Assembly: GCA_900555345.1 (NCBI GenBank) | Contig: USKS01000080.1 | Span: forward strand, 1-6,748 | Length of the DNA: 6,748 nucleotides | Direction: 5' to 3' | DNA from: an uncultured Eubacteriales bacterium | GTDB lineage: Bacteria > Bacillota_A > Clostridia > Oscillospirales > CAG-272 | In this document: piece after piece, positions 1 through 5,525 of the stretch | Position numbering within the stretch: position 1 is the stretch's first letter | How the letters are laid out: each line of letters opens with the position of its first letter | Made by a program: the position numbers and the translations under genes | Notes under the pieces: generated by a model | Seen by the model: only the letters and a program-made list of their open reading frames with translations | Database searches by the model: none | Told to the model about the DNA's origin: nothing

Positions 1-2937
1 ATTGTCGCCGTCGGAAGCAGCGGTGTCATTGCTGCCGTCCGTACGGTCGGAGTTCTCGCCGTCCGAAGTGCGTATGTCGTCAAACACTGCGGGTTCAGGG
101 GGGCAAACATCGCAGGCTGCGTCCGGCGCGTGTATGTCTTCTTCGTAAACAGCGGCGCCCTGCATGATGCGCTTTTTGCGCAGCGTTTCGTCAACGATCC
201 ACGCGCAGGCGAAAAGCGCCGCCCCGGTAACGCTTACGGCAAGTCCGTAATACAGGCATGCCGGTCTGTATTTCATTGTCAGCGTATGCTCGCCCGGCTC
301 CGCGCGAAAGGCGATGAGACCGTCAAGCACCTCAAATGTCGGGACCTTTTTGCCGTCAAGCTTTATCTGCCAGCCCTCATCAAAGGGGATGGAGGTGAAT
401 ACGAGCGTGCTGTCGGAGCCGATATTGACGCTGCCGCTGAAGCTGTCGTCGCTGTATTTGTCTATTATATACTGACTGTCGGAAAGACGGGGCATATACT
501 CGCCGAAGGCTTCTTCGTCAAGCTGCCAGAAGAAATACCCTTCGTTTGCGATATACATGTTGTCGCCCAGAGGCTCAAGACTTACGGTGATCTCTTCCCC
601 CGCCTCAAATCTGCCCAGCTCTATGATGCGGTCTGACTCGTTGCCGAAAACGCTGCCGTACTTGAGACCGTTGACGTACAGATAGCACTCTCTGAGGTAG
701 TCGCTGGGGAAGTAGCAGTACAGCACCTTGTCGTCGGGCGCGGTGAGCGTTATGTTTATGCGGTGTGCGCCGCCCGCCTCCACCTTTTCAAATTTCAGGT
801 GCCCCGCCACGGAGGAGCGCATCATGCCCTCGCTGTGTATATTCTCGTTATGTGCCACGGGTTTGAATATCTCGACCTCTTCTCCCAGCATTGCGCCGAC
901 AACGGCGTTCATGCGCTCAAAGGGGTTGGTGTATGTGTCGTGTATTTCAAGATCGGCAAGATCCTCGTTTACGCCGTACGCAAGCGAGAGAGCATAAGGG
1001 TTTTCCCAAACGGTGTAGTCGGAGTCGCCCCAGCCCGTGTCGGTGTAAAGCTCCATTTCCTCATCGCTGTCATACTCCTGTATGACGTATTTGATGCCGA
1101 AAAGCGAGTCGAAAACGGGCGTGCCGCCCAGATACTTCGACCAGTGTGATTTGGACGAAAGCCCGAAATCGTGCAGAAGTCTTATGGTGGAGCTGTTGAG
1201 CGTGGACGTTGAGTTTGAAACTCCGTTCATGCCCAGCGCAAAGTTGTCGTTCGTTTTGCGGTGGTGCGTTTTCTCCATGCGGTAGAAGCCTGTATCGTTT
1301 GCTTTCACGTTTTCCACCGTGGGGAGAAGGCCGTCGATAAACGTGCGGTACGATGTGCGGCTGGAATATACAACGTCACTGTCGAGAGAGTCCATATTGA
1401 GCATGCCCGCGCCGAACATTTCGGCACCCACGAGCACGCACAGCACCAGAGAACCCGCGCGGCGGACGTTTTCCTTTGAAAACGTGACTGCGCGCAGCGT
1501 GCCGAGGTATACCGCGATTATTGCGCCGGACAGCCATATCATGGAGAACGTGCGCACATTGTCGCTGTCCTTGCACAGCTTCTGGATCATTACAAGCAGC
1601 CCGATGAGCGCCGCCCCGCTTACAGCCGCCTTGCGGTAGCCTATCTCGCGGAGCTTTTCAAACGCTTTTTCGGCAAACAGGACAAGGAAGAAGCACAGCA
1701 TAAAGCTGTAGCGGTAGTTCAGCCAGTTGGGACGCTGCATGCCGTGCCAGAAAAGATCGAGCGTCGTAACGTTGAACGAAACGAGGAAAAACGCTATAAG
1801 CAGTCCGGACGCTATCTTTTCGCGCGTTTTGACGTGGGGCGCTATGAAGTAAAGCGGCAGAAGTATAAGCGTGAGCGTTCCGGAGTAAATAAAGGGCAGA
1901 CCCTCGGGGCGCACGGTGTCATAGGAGCCGATAAACAGCTTTGTGACCATGTCGAGCCATTCAAAGCGCTGATCGGGCTTGAAATTCGGGTTTGAAAACG
2001 TGGTTTTGCCGAAGGTGAGCGAATAGTAGGTGCAGAGCAGCAAAACGCCGCATATCATAACGGCGCACGCCGAATACAGCGCCATTCTGCCGAGAGATTT
2101 GGGAAAATGCTTTTTCATCCCGAGCGGGTTTCGCTCGTCGGGGGATTTTGAGAAATACGCATAGAAGAAATACACGGCGCAGAATATGCACATCATGTAG
2201 CCGATGTAAAAATTCGACCATATCGCCAGGGAAAGGGAGATAACATACATTTTGAACTTTCCGAAGCGGATGAGGTTTTCGATACCCAGCATTATTATGG
2301 GCATGAGGATCATGTTGTCGATCCACATGGTGTTGTGCTGCATTACGACCGCGTACGCGCACAGCGCGTACATGGTTGAAAACATGACAGCGGTCGCGCT
2401 GTTTCGCTGTCTGCGCGTTGCTTCAAGATAAATGCCGAAGGTGAGTCCGCAGCTGCCGACCTTGAGAAGAAACATTATAAGCAGCGCTTCCGTTATCATG
2501 GATTTGGGAAGCAGCGCGGTTATTATTGAAAACGGACTTGAGAGATAGTAGGCGTATATGCCCATGAATTCTCCGCCAAGCGCGCGCTTGAAGGAATACA
2601 GAAAGCTGCCGTCTCCGCGGAGTATGTCGCGCAGTCCATCGAAAAAGTAGACGTACTGTCCGTTCAGGTCAAGCACCAGAACAGACTCCTGCCCGAAGGG
2701 GAAAACCCCGCGGCATATATACATAAGCCACATGATCGCCATGGGTACGCAGAAGCACAGTATGAGATATTTCTGATCGCGGCGAAAATACGAGTATCTC
2801 TCGCGAAGCCCGCGGCGGGGCGAGAGCAGGGGGAGAGCGGTGTCGGGGCTCTTTTTCTTTGCAAGTCCCGAAAAAATTCGCCCGATGCGACGTCGGCGCA
2901 CGGTCTCGTCGCTTTGAGTTTTTATATTGTCAGCCAT
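1..2937 (-). CDS. YfhO family polytopic membrane protein (GT-C-like glycosyltransferase), 3' end cut by window
   Basis: An open frame runs from an ATG at 2937 to the left edge without a stop, giving at least 979 residues. The basic N-terminus (RRRR at 14-17) leads into a first membrane segment at about 56-76. A YfhO-typical block follows at about 88-145 (VLDLNGQYVYFFDGLRD, then LYSFKRALGGEF and AYYLSSPFSIITALLP), then many hydrophobic helices to about residue 510. The family hallmark around 396-415 reads FWHGMQRPNWLNYRYSF. A long, probably extracytoplasmic region (about 511-890) ends in the conserved DEGWQIKLDGKKVPTFEVLDG stretch and is closed by a last helix at about 895-917. B. subtilis YfhO is implicated in lipoteichoic acid glycosylation, and D90 resembles the acidic first-loop residue of GT-C enzymes; that role here is inference. 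A cytosolic tail of at least 60 residues, rich in Asp, Ser and Thr, runs off the window. The gene is second in a unit with the DUF951 gene, 7 bp downstream of it. Confidence 0.9.
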   Translation of the reverse strand, partial: MADNIKTQSDETVRRRRIGRIFSGLAKKKSPDTALPLLSPRRGLRERYSYFRRDQKYLILCFCVPMAIMWLMYICRGVFPFGQESVLVLDLNGQYVYFFDGLRDILRGDGSFLYSFKRALGGEFMGIYAYYLSSPFSIITALLPKSMITEALLIMFLLKVGSCGLTFGIYLEATRRQRNSATAVMFSTMYALCAYAVVMQHNTMWIDNMILMPIIMLGIENLIRFGKFKMYVISLSLAIWSNFYIGYMMCIFCAVYFFYAYFSKSPDERNPLGMKKHFPKSLGRMALYSACAVMICGVLLLCTYYSLTFGKTTFSNPNFKPDQRFEWLDMVTKLFIGSYDTVRPEGLPFIYSGTLTLILLPLYFIAPHVKTREKIASGLLIAFFLVSFNVTTLDLFWHGMQRPNWLNYRYSFMLCFFLVLFAEKAFEKLREIGYRKAAVSGAALIGLLVMIQKLCKDSDNVRTFSMIWLSGAIIAVYLGTLRAVTFSKENVRRAGSLVLCVLVGAEMFGAGMLNMDSLDSDVVYSSRTSYRTFIDGLLPTVENVKANDTGFYRMEKTHHRKTNDNFALGMNGVSNSTSTLNSSTIRLLHDFGLSSKSHWSKYLGGTPVFDSLFGIKYVIQEYDSDEEMELYTDTGWGDSDYTVWENPYALSLAYGVNEDLADLEIHDTYTNPFERMNAVVGAMLGEEVEIFKPVAHNENIHSEGMMRSSVAGHLKFEKVEAGGAHRINITLTAPDDKVLYCYFPSDYLRECYLYVNGLKYGSVFGNESDRIIELGRFEAGEEITVSLEPLGDNMYIANEGYFFWQLDEEAFGEYMPRLSDSQYIIDKYSDDSFSGSVNIGSDSTLVFTSIPFDEGWQIKLDGKKVPTFEVLDGLIAFRAEPGEHTLTMKYRPACLYYGLAVSVTGAALFACAWIVDETLRKKRIMQGAAVYEEDIHAPDAACDVCPPEPAVFDDIRTSDGENSDRTDGSNDTAASDGDN

Positions 2938-2944
2938 GAAAATG

Positions 2945-3187
2945 TTACCTCTTGTCCGAAAGATGCTCGGGCGCGGCGTCGCCGCTGCCTGTGTCGGAAT
3001 TTGAAATGACCTTTTTGACCGCGCGCTCAAGCTTTTCGCGCGGCATTGTTATGTCTCTTGCGCAGCCGCAGCAGACGATGCGCACATCGCTGCCTACGCG
3101 CATTACCGTATAGCGGTTCGCTCCGCAGGGGTGATCCTTTTTCATTTCCAGTATGTCGCCTACACTAAGCTTCAGTATTCTCGGCAT
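2945..3187 (-). CDS. DUF951 domain-containing small protein (YyzM-like)
   Basis: This is an 80-residue protein with the DUF951 signature: LSVGDILEMKKDHPCGANRY at about 7-26, then VMRVGSDVRIVCCGCARDITMPR at about 28-50. The HPCG motif (C21) and the CxGC cluster (C39, C42; C40 is additional) are the family's conserved residues and look like a metal-binding site, although no function is established for the family. The core ends near residue 60; the last 20 residues are polar and not conserved in type. Most members are about 60-70 residues, so this one is slightly long at the C-terminus. The start is fixed by a strong GGAGGTGA site six bases upstream. It is the first gene of a minus-strand unit with the YfhO-type gene. 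In B. subtilis the homologue (yyzM) sits in a different setting, near the GTPase gene ychF/yyaF. Family assignment is firm; role is unknown. Confidence 0.88.
   Translation of the reverse strand: MPRILKLSVGDILEMKKDHPCGANRYTVMRVGSDVRIVCCGCARDITMPREKLERAVKKVISNSDTGSGDAAPEHLSDKR
2947..2952 (-). promoter_or_regulatory. Ribosome binding site of the YfhO gene, inside the end of the DUF951 gene
   Basis: On the minus strand the sequence AGAGGT lies 9 bases before the ATG at 2937. It is formed by the last Lys-Arg codons and the first base of the TAA stop of the upstream gene. Ribosomes finishing the DUF951 protein would therefore sit on this site, which suggests translational coupling. It also supports the ATG at 2937 as the start. 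Confidence 0.7.
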
Positions 3188-3193
3188 AAGATG

Positions 3194-3201
3194 TCACCTC
3201 C
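3194..3201 (-). promoter_or_regulatory. Strong Shine-Dalgarno of the DUF951 gene
   Basis: On the minus strand GGAGGTGA lies 6 bases before the ATG at 3187. It is nearly the full anti-16S complement and decides the start of the small protein. Confidence 0.8.
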
Positions 3202-3245
3202 GCGCTCGCTGCAAGCCGCCGCTTTGCAATATTAAACTATCTTAT

Positions 3246-3274
3246 AGTATATCACAATATATCTGCCGTGTAAA
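3246..3274 (-). promoter_or_regulatory. SigA-type promoter of the DUF951-YfhO unit (proximal)
   Basis: Reading the minus strand, the -35 box TTTACA (3269-3274) and the -10 box TATACT (3246-3251) are separated by exactly 17 bases. TGA directly precedes the -10, giving an extended -10 element. The predicted transcript starts near 3239, leaving a leader of about 50 bases before the ATG at 3187. The surrounding DNA is markedly AT-rich compared with the genes. Assignment is by consensus only. Confidence 0.75.
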
Positions 3275-3296
3275 GAAATATCGACAATAAATCTTC

Positions 3297-3325
3297 ATTA
3301 TATGCGTAGGGAAAGCTTGTGCAAA
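3297..3325 (-). promoter_or_regulatory. Possible second, upstream promoter for the DUF951-YfhO unit
   Basis: On the minus strand a perfect TATAAT (3297-3302) is preceded by TTTGCA at 17 bases (3320-3325), or TTGCAC at 16 bases (3319-3324). It would start transcription near 3290, about 50 bases upstream of the proximal start. It could be a tandem promoter or simply a chance match in AT-rich DNA. Confidence 0.4.
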
Positions 3326-3401
3326 GTGACGCAGTCGGGACGCTGACAGCCTCTTTTGATGGGAGGTATGAGGGAGAGAGACTGTGCGGGCGCTTTGGTA
3401 C

Positions 3402-3446
3402 AAAACAGACAGAAAAGATCCCTGTACCGCATAGGGTACAGGGATC
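3402..3446 (-). terminator. Intrinsic terminator of the YihY-type gene
   Basis: GATCCCTGTACC (3417-3428) and its exact complement GGTACAGGGATC (3435-3446) form a perfect 12-bp stem with a 6-base loop. Reading the minus strand, the hairpin is followed at once by TTTTCTGTCTGTTTTG, a U-rich tract. It lies about 48 bases after the TGA at 3495. There is no T-run on the plus-strand side, so it acts in the minus direction only. It also insulates the DUF951 promoters from upstream transcription. Confidence 0.85.
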
Positions 3447-3494
3447 ATGCGCTGCAGCGCTGCGTAAAATGAGCCGTCGGGCGGCTTCGGCAAA

Positions 3495-4418
3495 TCACCC
3501 GTCGGATCTTTCCGCGTTCTTTTTCTTTTTTCTTTCCGCGCAAAACAGGAATATGAGCTTGTTAAGCTCTGCGCCGAGCATGAGGATTATCATACAGAAA
3601 TACAGCCACAAAAACAGAATTACTATTGCGGCAAGGCTGCCGTATACGTATGATGCGTTAGGAAAATAATTGAGGTACAAAGCGTAAAAATACGAAAACA
3701 GCACCCAGCCGAGGGCTGCAAACGCCGCGCCGGGCAGCTGCGCCGCGTATCCGCGCGGCAGTTTGTCGCTCATACCGTGATATTCGGTCTTTGATAGGCG
3801 TTTGCCTTTTTTGGCAACTGTATTAAATAACAGTGCGAAGAACAGGGTCAGAAGCACTGTGAACAGCAGCTTGCCGCTGTCCGATATGATGCGAAAAATC
3901 GTTGCCAGCAGGGGGATCTTGTCCTCTGCTGCCTCTCGTATCGTATCCGCGAATACGAGTGCCGCAAGCATGGCGACGATTATTACAATAAAGGCAATTG
4001 TATAAAACAGTGATCTGAAAATGTCATACAGAAAGTTTTCTTTGAGTTTTATGCCGTAAGCGCCGGAAACGCCGCGCATAACGGCGTTTACCCCTCGTGA
4101 CGACGCCCACAGGGTCGTTATGACGGTGACGGAAACAAGGGATATGCCGCCCTTGCCCACGATCTCTTCAACTATGCCGGTAAGCAGCTTGCCAATGTCG
4201 CCGGAAATATGCTCGTCAATGAGCGAAAGCAGCCAGTCGGCGTTTATAAAGTACTTTGTAAGGCTGAGGATCAGAAGAAAAAAGGGAATGGTGGAGGTGA
4301 TTATAAAAAACGTCGCCTGAGCAGCGTAGACGGTGATCTGGTCGTCGGATACGGTTCGTATAGCCCCGACAATGCCTTCGCGCAGCCGCTTCAGGGATAT
4401 TACCCGGTTTTTCTTCAT
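3495..4418 (-). CDS. YihY/BrkB family inner membrane protein
   Basis: This 307-residue polytopic protein has the YihY/virulence factor BrkB architecture, with about six membrane segments near 35-55, 92-106, 138-158, 184-202, 227-252 and 262-287. Family motifs are clear: AAQATFFIITSTIPFFLL (32-49), LWASSRGVNAVMRGVSGAY (103-121), and LPGAAFAALGWVLFSYF (228-244), followed by the YVYGSLAAIVILFLWLY and LGAELN blocks (257-286). The family is often annotated as RNase BN after an old misassignment; its true role is unresolved, with transport or envelope functions proposed. The C-terminus is short and very basic (RKKKK near 296-300), typical of a cytosolic tail. The chosen ATG at 4418 follows AAAGGAGG at 8 bases. 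An in-frame TTG 24 bases upstream would include the ribosome binding site and is unlikely. The gene is monocistronic here, with its own promoter and terminator, and diverges from nfo. Confidence 0.92.
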   Translation of the reverse strand: MKKNRVISLKRLREGIVGAIRTVSDDQITVYAAQATFFIITSTIPFFLLILSLTKYFINADWLLSLIDEHISGDIGKLLTGIVEEIVGKGGISLVSVTVITTLWASSRGVNAVMRGVSGAYGIKLKENFLYDIFRSLFYTIAFIVIIVAMLAALVFADTIREAAEDKIPLLATIFRIISDSGKLLFTVLLTLFFALLFNTVAKKGKRLSKTEYHGMSDKLPRGYAAQLPGAAFAALGWVLFSYFYALYLNYFPNASYVYGSLAAIVILFLWLYFCMIILMLGAELNKLIFLFCAERKKKKNAERSDG

Positions 4419-4426
4419 GCCGCAAG

Positions 4427-4434
4427 CCTCCTTT
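4427..4434 (-). promoter_or_regulatory. Shine-Dalgarno deciding the start of the YihY-type gene
   Basis: On the minus strand AAAGGAGG lies 8 bases before the ATG at 4418. It falls inside the upstream extension that begins at a TTG (4442), so the longer 315-residue reading is very unlikely. Confidence 0.85.
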
Positions 4435-4454
4435 CTCGTCAAAGTACCTACATA

Positions 4455-4483
4455 ATTATATTACCGAACAGCCGTAAAGTCAA
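4455..4483 (-). promoter_or_regulatory. SigA-type promoter of the YihY-type gene
   Basis: Reading the minus strand, TTGACT (4478-4483) and a perfect TATAAT (4455-4460) are separated by 17 bases. The start would be near 4448, with a leader of about 30 bases before the ATG. It is back to back with the nfo promoter. Confidence 0.85.
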
Positions 4484-4493
4484 GTATGCCGCA

Positions 4494-4522
4494 TTGACAT
4501 AAATCGCGCGGTATGGTACAAT
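4494..4522 (+). promoter_or_regulatory. SigA-type promoter of nfo
   Basis: A perfect TTGACA (4494-4499) and TACAAT (4517-4522) are separated by 17 bases, with TGG before the -10 giving an extended -10. Transcription would start near 4529, leaving about 40 bases before the ATG at 4570. No SOS-type (LexA) box is evident around it, so constitutive expression is the simplest reading. Confidence 0.85.
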
Positions 4523-4569
4523 ATAAAAGAACAGATATGCTTTTGAACTTTGTGTGAAAAGGAAGAATT

Positions 4570-5412
4570 ATGTTTTATATAGGATGTCACCTTTCCGTAT
4601 CCGGCGGATATGAGGCCATGGGCAAAACGGCGCTTTCCGTCGGCGCGAATACTTTTCAGTATTTCACGCGTAACCCGAGAGGGCGCGGATTTAAGCGTCC
4701 CGACGGCGACGATGTGGCTGCGCTGAACGCTATTATCGCCATAAACGGCTTTGCGCCGCCGCTTGCGCACGCGCCGTACACGTTCAATCCCGCCTCAGCC
4801 GACGAGCGGATATGGAACTACAGCAGAGATTCCATGATAGAGGATATTGAGGTGCTTGAGGATATTCCCGGCGCGCTTTACAATTTTCATCCGGGCTGTC
4901 ACGTGGGCATAGGAGCCGAGGCGGGCATTGAGAACACCGCGCGGCTTTTATCCGAAGTTATAACTCCCGGGCAGAACGCCCGCGTGCTTATAGAAACAAT
5001 GGCGGGCAAGGGCAGCGAGATAGGCAAAACTTTTGAAGAAATAGAAACTATCATTGAAAAAACCGAGCCGTCGCGCCGCGATCTTGTGGGCGTGTGTCTT
5101 GACACCTGCCACGTTTCCGACGGAGGCTACGATATTGCCGCCGACCCCGACGCGGTGCTTGAGCGCTTTGACAGCGTTATAGGACTTGACAGACTGTATG
5201 CGGTCCATCTTAACGATTCGAAAAACCCCGTGGGCGCCGCAAAGGACAGGCACGAAAAAATAGGTGAGGGGTACCTCGGCGCGGAGGGCATACGCCGCAT
5301 AATAAACTGCGAAAAGATCAAAGACCTGCCGTTTTATCTTGAGACCCCCAACGAGCTTGACGGATACGCGGCGGAGATAGCCTTGCTTAAGTCAATGCGC
5401 AATGACGGCTGA
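4570..5412 (+). CDS. nfo: Deoxyribonuclease IV (endonuclease IV, AP endonuclease)
   Basis: This 280-residue protein matches the usual length of endonuclease IV, a single TIM barrel with three metal ions. The enzyme cuts the DNA backbone 5' to abasic sites and removes blocked 3' ends in base excision repair. All nine metal ligands of the family can be placed: H67 (HAPY), H107 (NFHPG), E142 (LIETMAGKG), D178 and H181 (CLDTCH), H213 (VHLNDS), D226 and H228 (KDRHEKIG) and E258 (LETP). The N-terminal GCHLSVSGG and the FQYFTRNPRG motif are also family marks. The variant LDTCHVSDGGYD replaces the LDTCHAFAAGYD of E. coli-type enzymes. The ATG at 4570 has AAAAGGAAG just upstream (4557-4565). The gene has its own promoter and appears to be transcribed alone, divergent from the YihY-type gene. 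It is complete, with no sign of damage. Confidence 0.97.
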   Translation: MFYIGCHLSVSGGYEAMGKTALSVGANTFQYFTRNPRGRGFKRPDGDDVAALNAIIAINGFAPPLAHAPYTFNPASADERIWNYSRDSMIEDIEVLEDIPGALYNFHPGCHVGIGAEAGIENTARLLSEVITPGQNARVLIETMAGKGSEIGKTFEEIETIIEKTEPSRRDLVGVCLDTCHVSDGGYDIAADPDAVLERFDSVIGLDRLYAVHLNDSKNPVGAAKDRHEKIGEGYLGAEGIRRIINCEKIKDLPFYLETPNELDGYAAEIALLKSMRNDG

Positions 5413-5418
5413 CGGACG

Positions 5419-5471
5419 TTTGGCGCCGACTTGCCGGCGCAAGGCGGATACCCGCAAAAGCCGATATCGGC
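5419..5471 (+). other. Three consecutive short inverted repeats downstream of nfo
   Basis: The first is GCGCCG (5423-5428) against CGGCGC (5435-5440), extended by TT/AA with one bulged G. The second is GCGG/CCGC (5444-5455). The third is the perfect 12-bp palindrome GCCGATATCGGC (5460-5471). The first could slow or end nfo transcription but has no T-run, so it is not a classical intrinsic terminator. The palindrome sits just upstream of the AT-rich promoter-like stretch of the next gene and could be an operator; that is inference. Confidence 0.35.
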
Positions 5472-5475
5472 ATAA

Positions 5476-5504
5476 CTTAAACTATACTGCATAAAATTTA
5501 TATT
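5476..5504 (+). promoter_or_regulatory. Probable promoter region of the SPFH gene
   Basis: This AT-rich stretch offers two -10 candidates. TATATT (5499-5504) has CTTAAA at 17 bases (5476-5481), but would start transcription almost at the ribosome binding site. TATACT (5483-5488) gives a better leader of about 30 bases but has no clear -35 box. Neither matches as well as the other promoters in the window, which suggests a regulated promoter or an alternative sigma factor. Confidence 0.35.
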
Positions 5505-5510
5505 ATATAT

Positions 5511-5517
5511 AAAGGAG
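5511..5517 (+). promoter_or_regulatory. Ribosome binding site of the SPFH gene
   Basis: AAAGGAG lies 8 bases before the ATG at 5526 and fixes this start. Confidence 0.8.
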
Positions 5518-5525
5518 AAACCACT

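Larger units (their letters stand above)
3188..3494. other. Intergenic region without a credible gene
   Basis: These 307 bases lie between the DUF951 start and the stop of the YihY-type gene. The left part (to about 3325) is AT-rich and carries the promoters and ribosome binding site of the DUF951 gene. The right part (3402-3446) carries the terminator of the YihY-type gene. Bases of about 3326-3401 show nothing recognisable. Open frames across the region cross the terminator, lack ribosome binding sites and look like no known protein. Confidence 0.7.

Noticed and set aside
130..1149. Several open frames on the plus strand opposite the YfhO-type gene (also 1744-1995 and others)
   Set aside because: They are shadows of the 979-codon minus-strand frame, lack ribosome binding sites and look like no protein family.
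3449..3460. Perfect palindrome GCGCTGCAGCGC beside the terminator
   Set aside because: It lies between the YihY-type stop and the terminator with no T-run or repeat elsewhere in the window; likely incidental in GC-rich DNA.
3242..3493. A minus-strand frame of 83 codons just after the YihY-type stop
   Set aside because: It begins at a TTG with no ribosome binding site, runs through the terminator hairpin and over the promoters of the next gene, and has no recognisable content.
3319..3669. A plus-strand frame of 116 codons across the intergenic region
   Set aside because: It overlaps the terminator and the antisense of the YihY-type gene; its Phe run is the complement of that gene's Lys-rich end.
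4419..4442. TTG start giving a 315-residue YihY-type protein
   Set aside because: The extension contains the Shine-Dalgarno of the ATG at 4418 and has no site of its own.
4480..4770. Minus-strand frame of 96 codons over the nfo promoter and 5' end
   Set aside because: It is antisense to nfo, spans both divergent promoters, and resembles nothing known.
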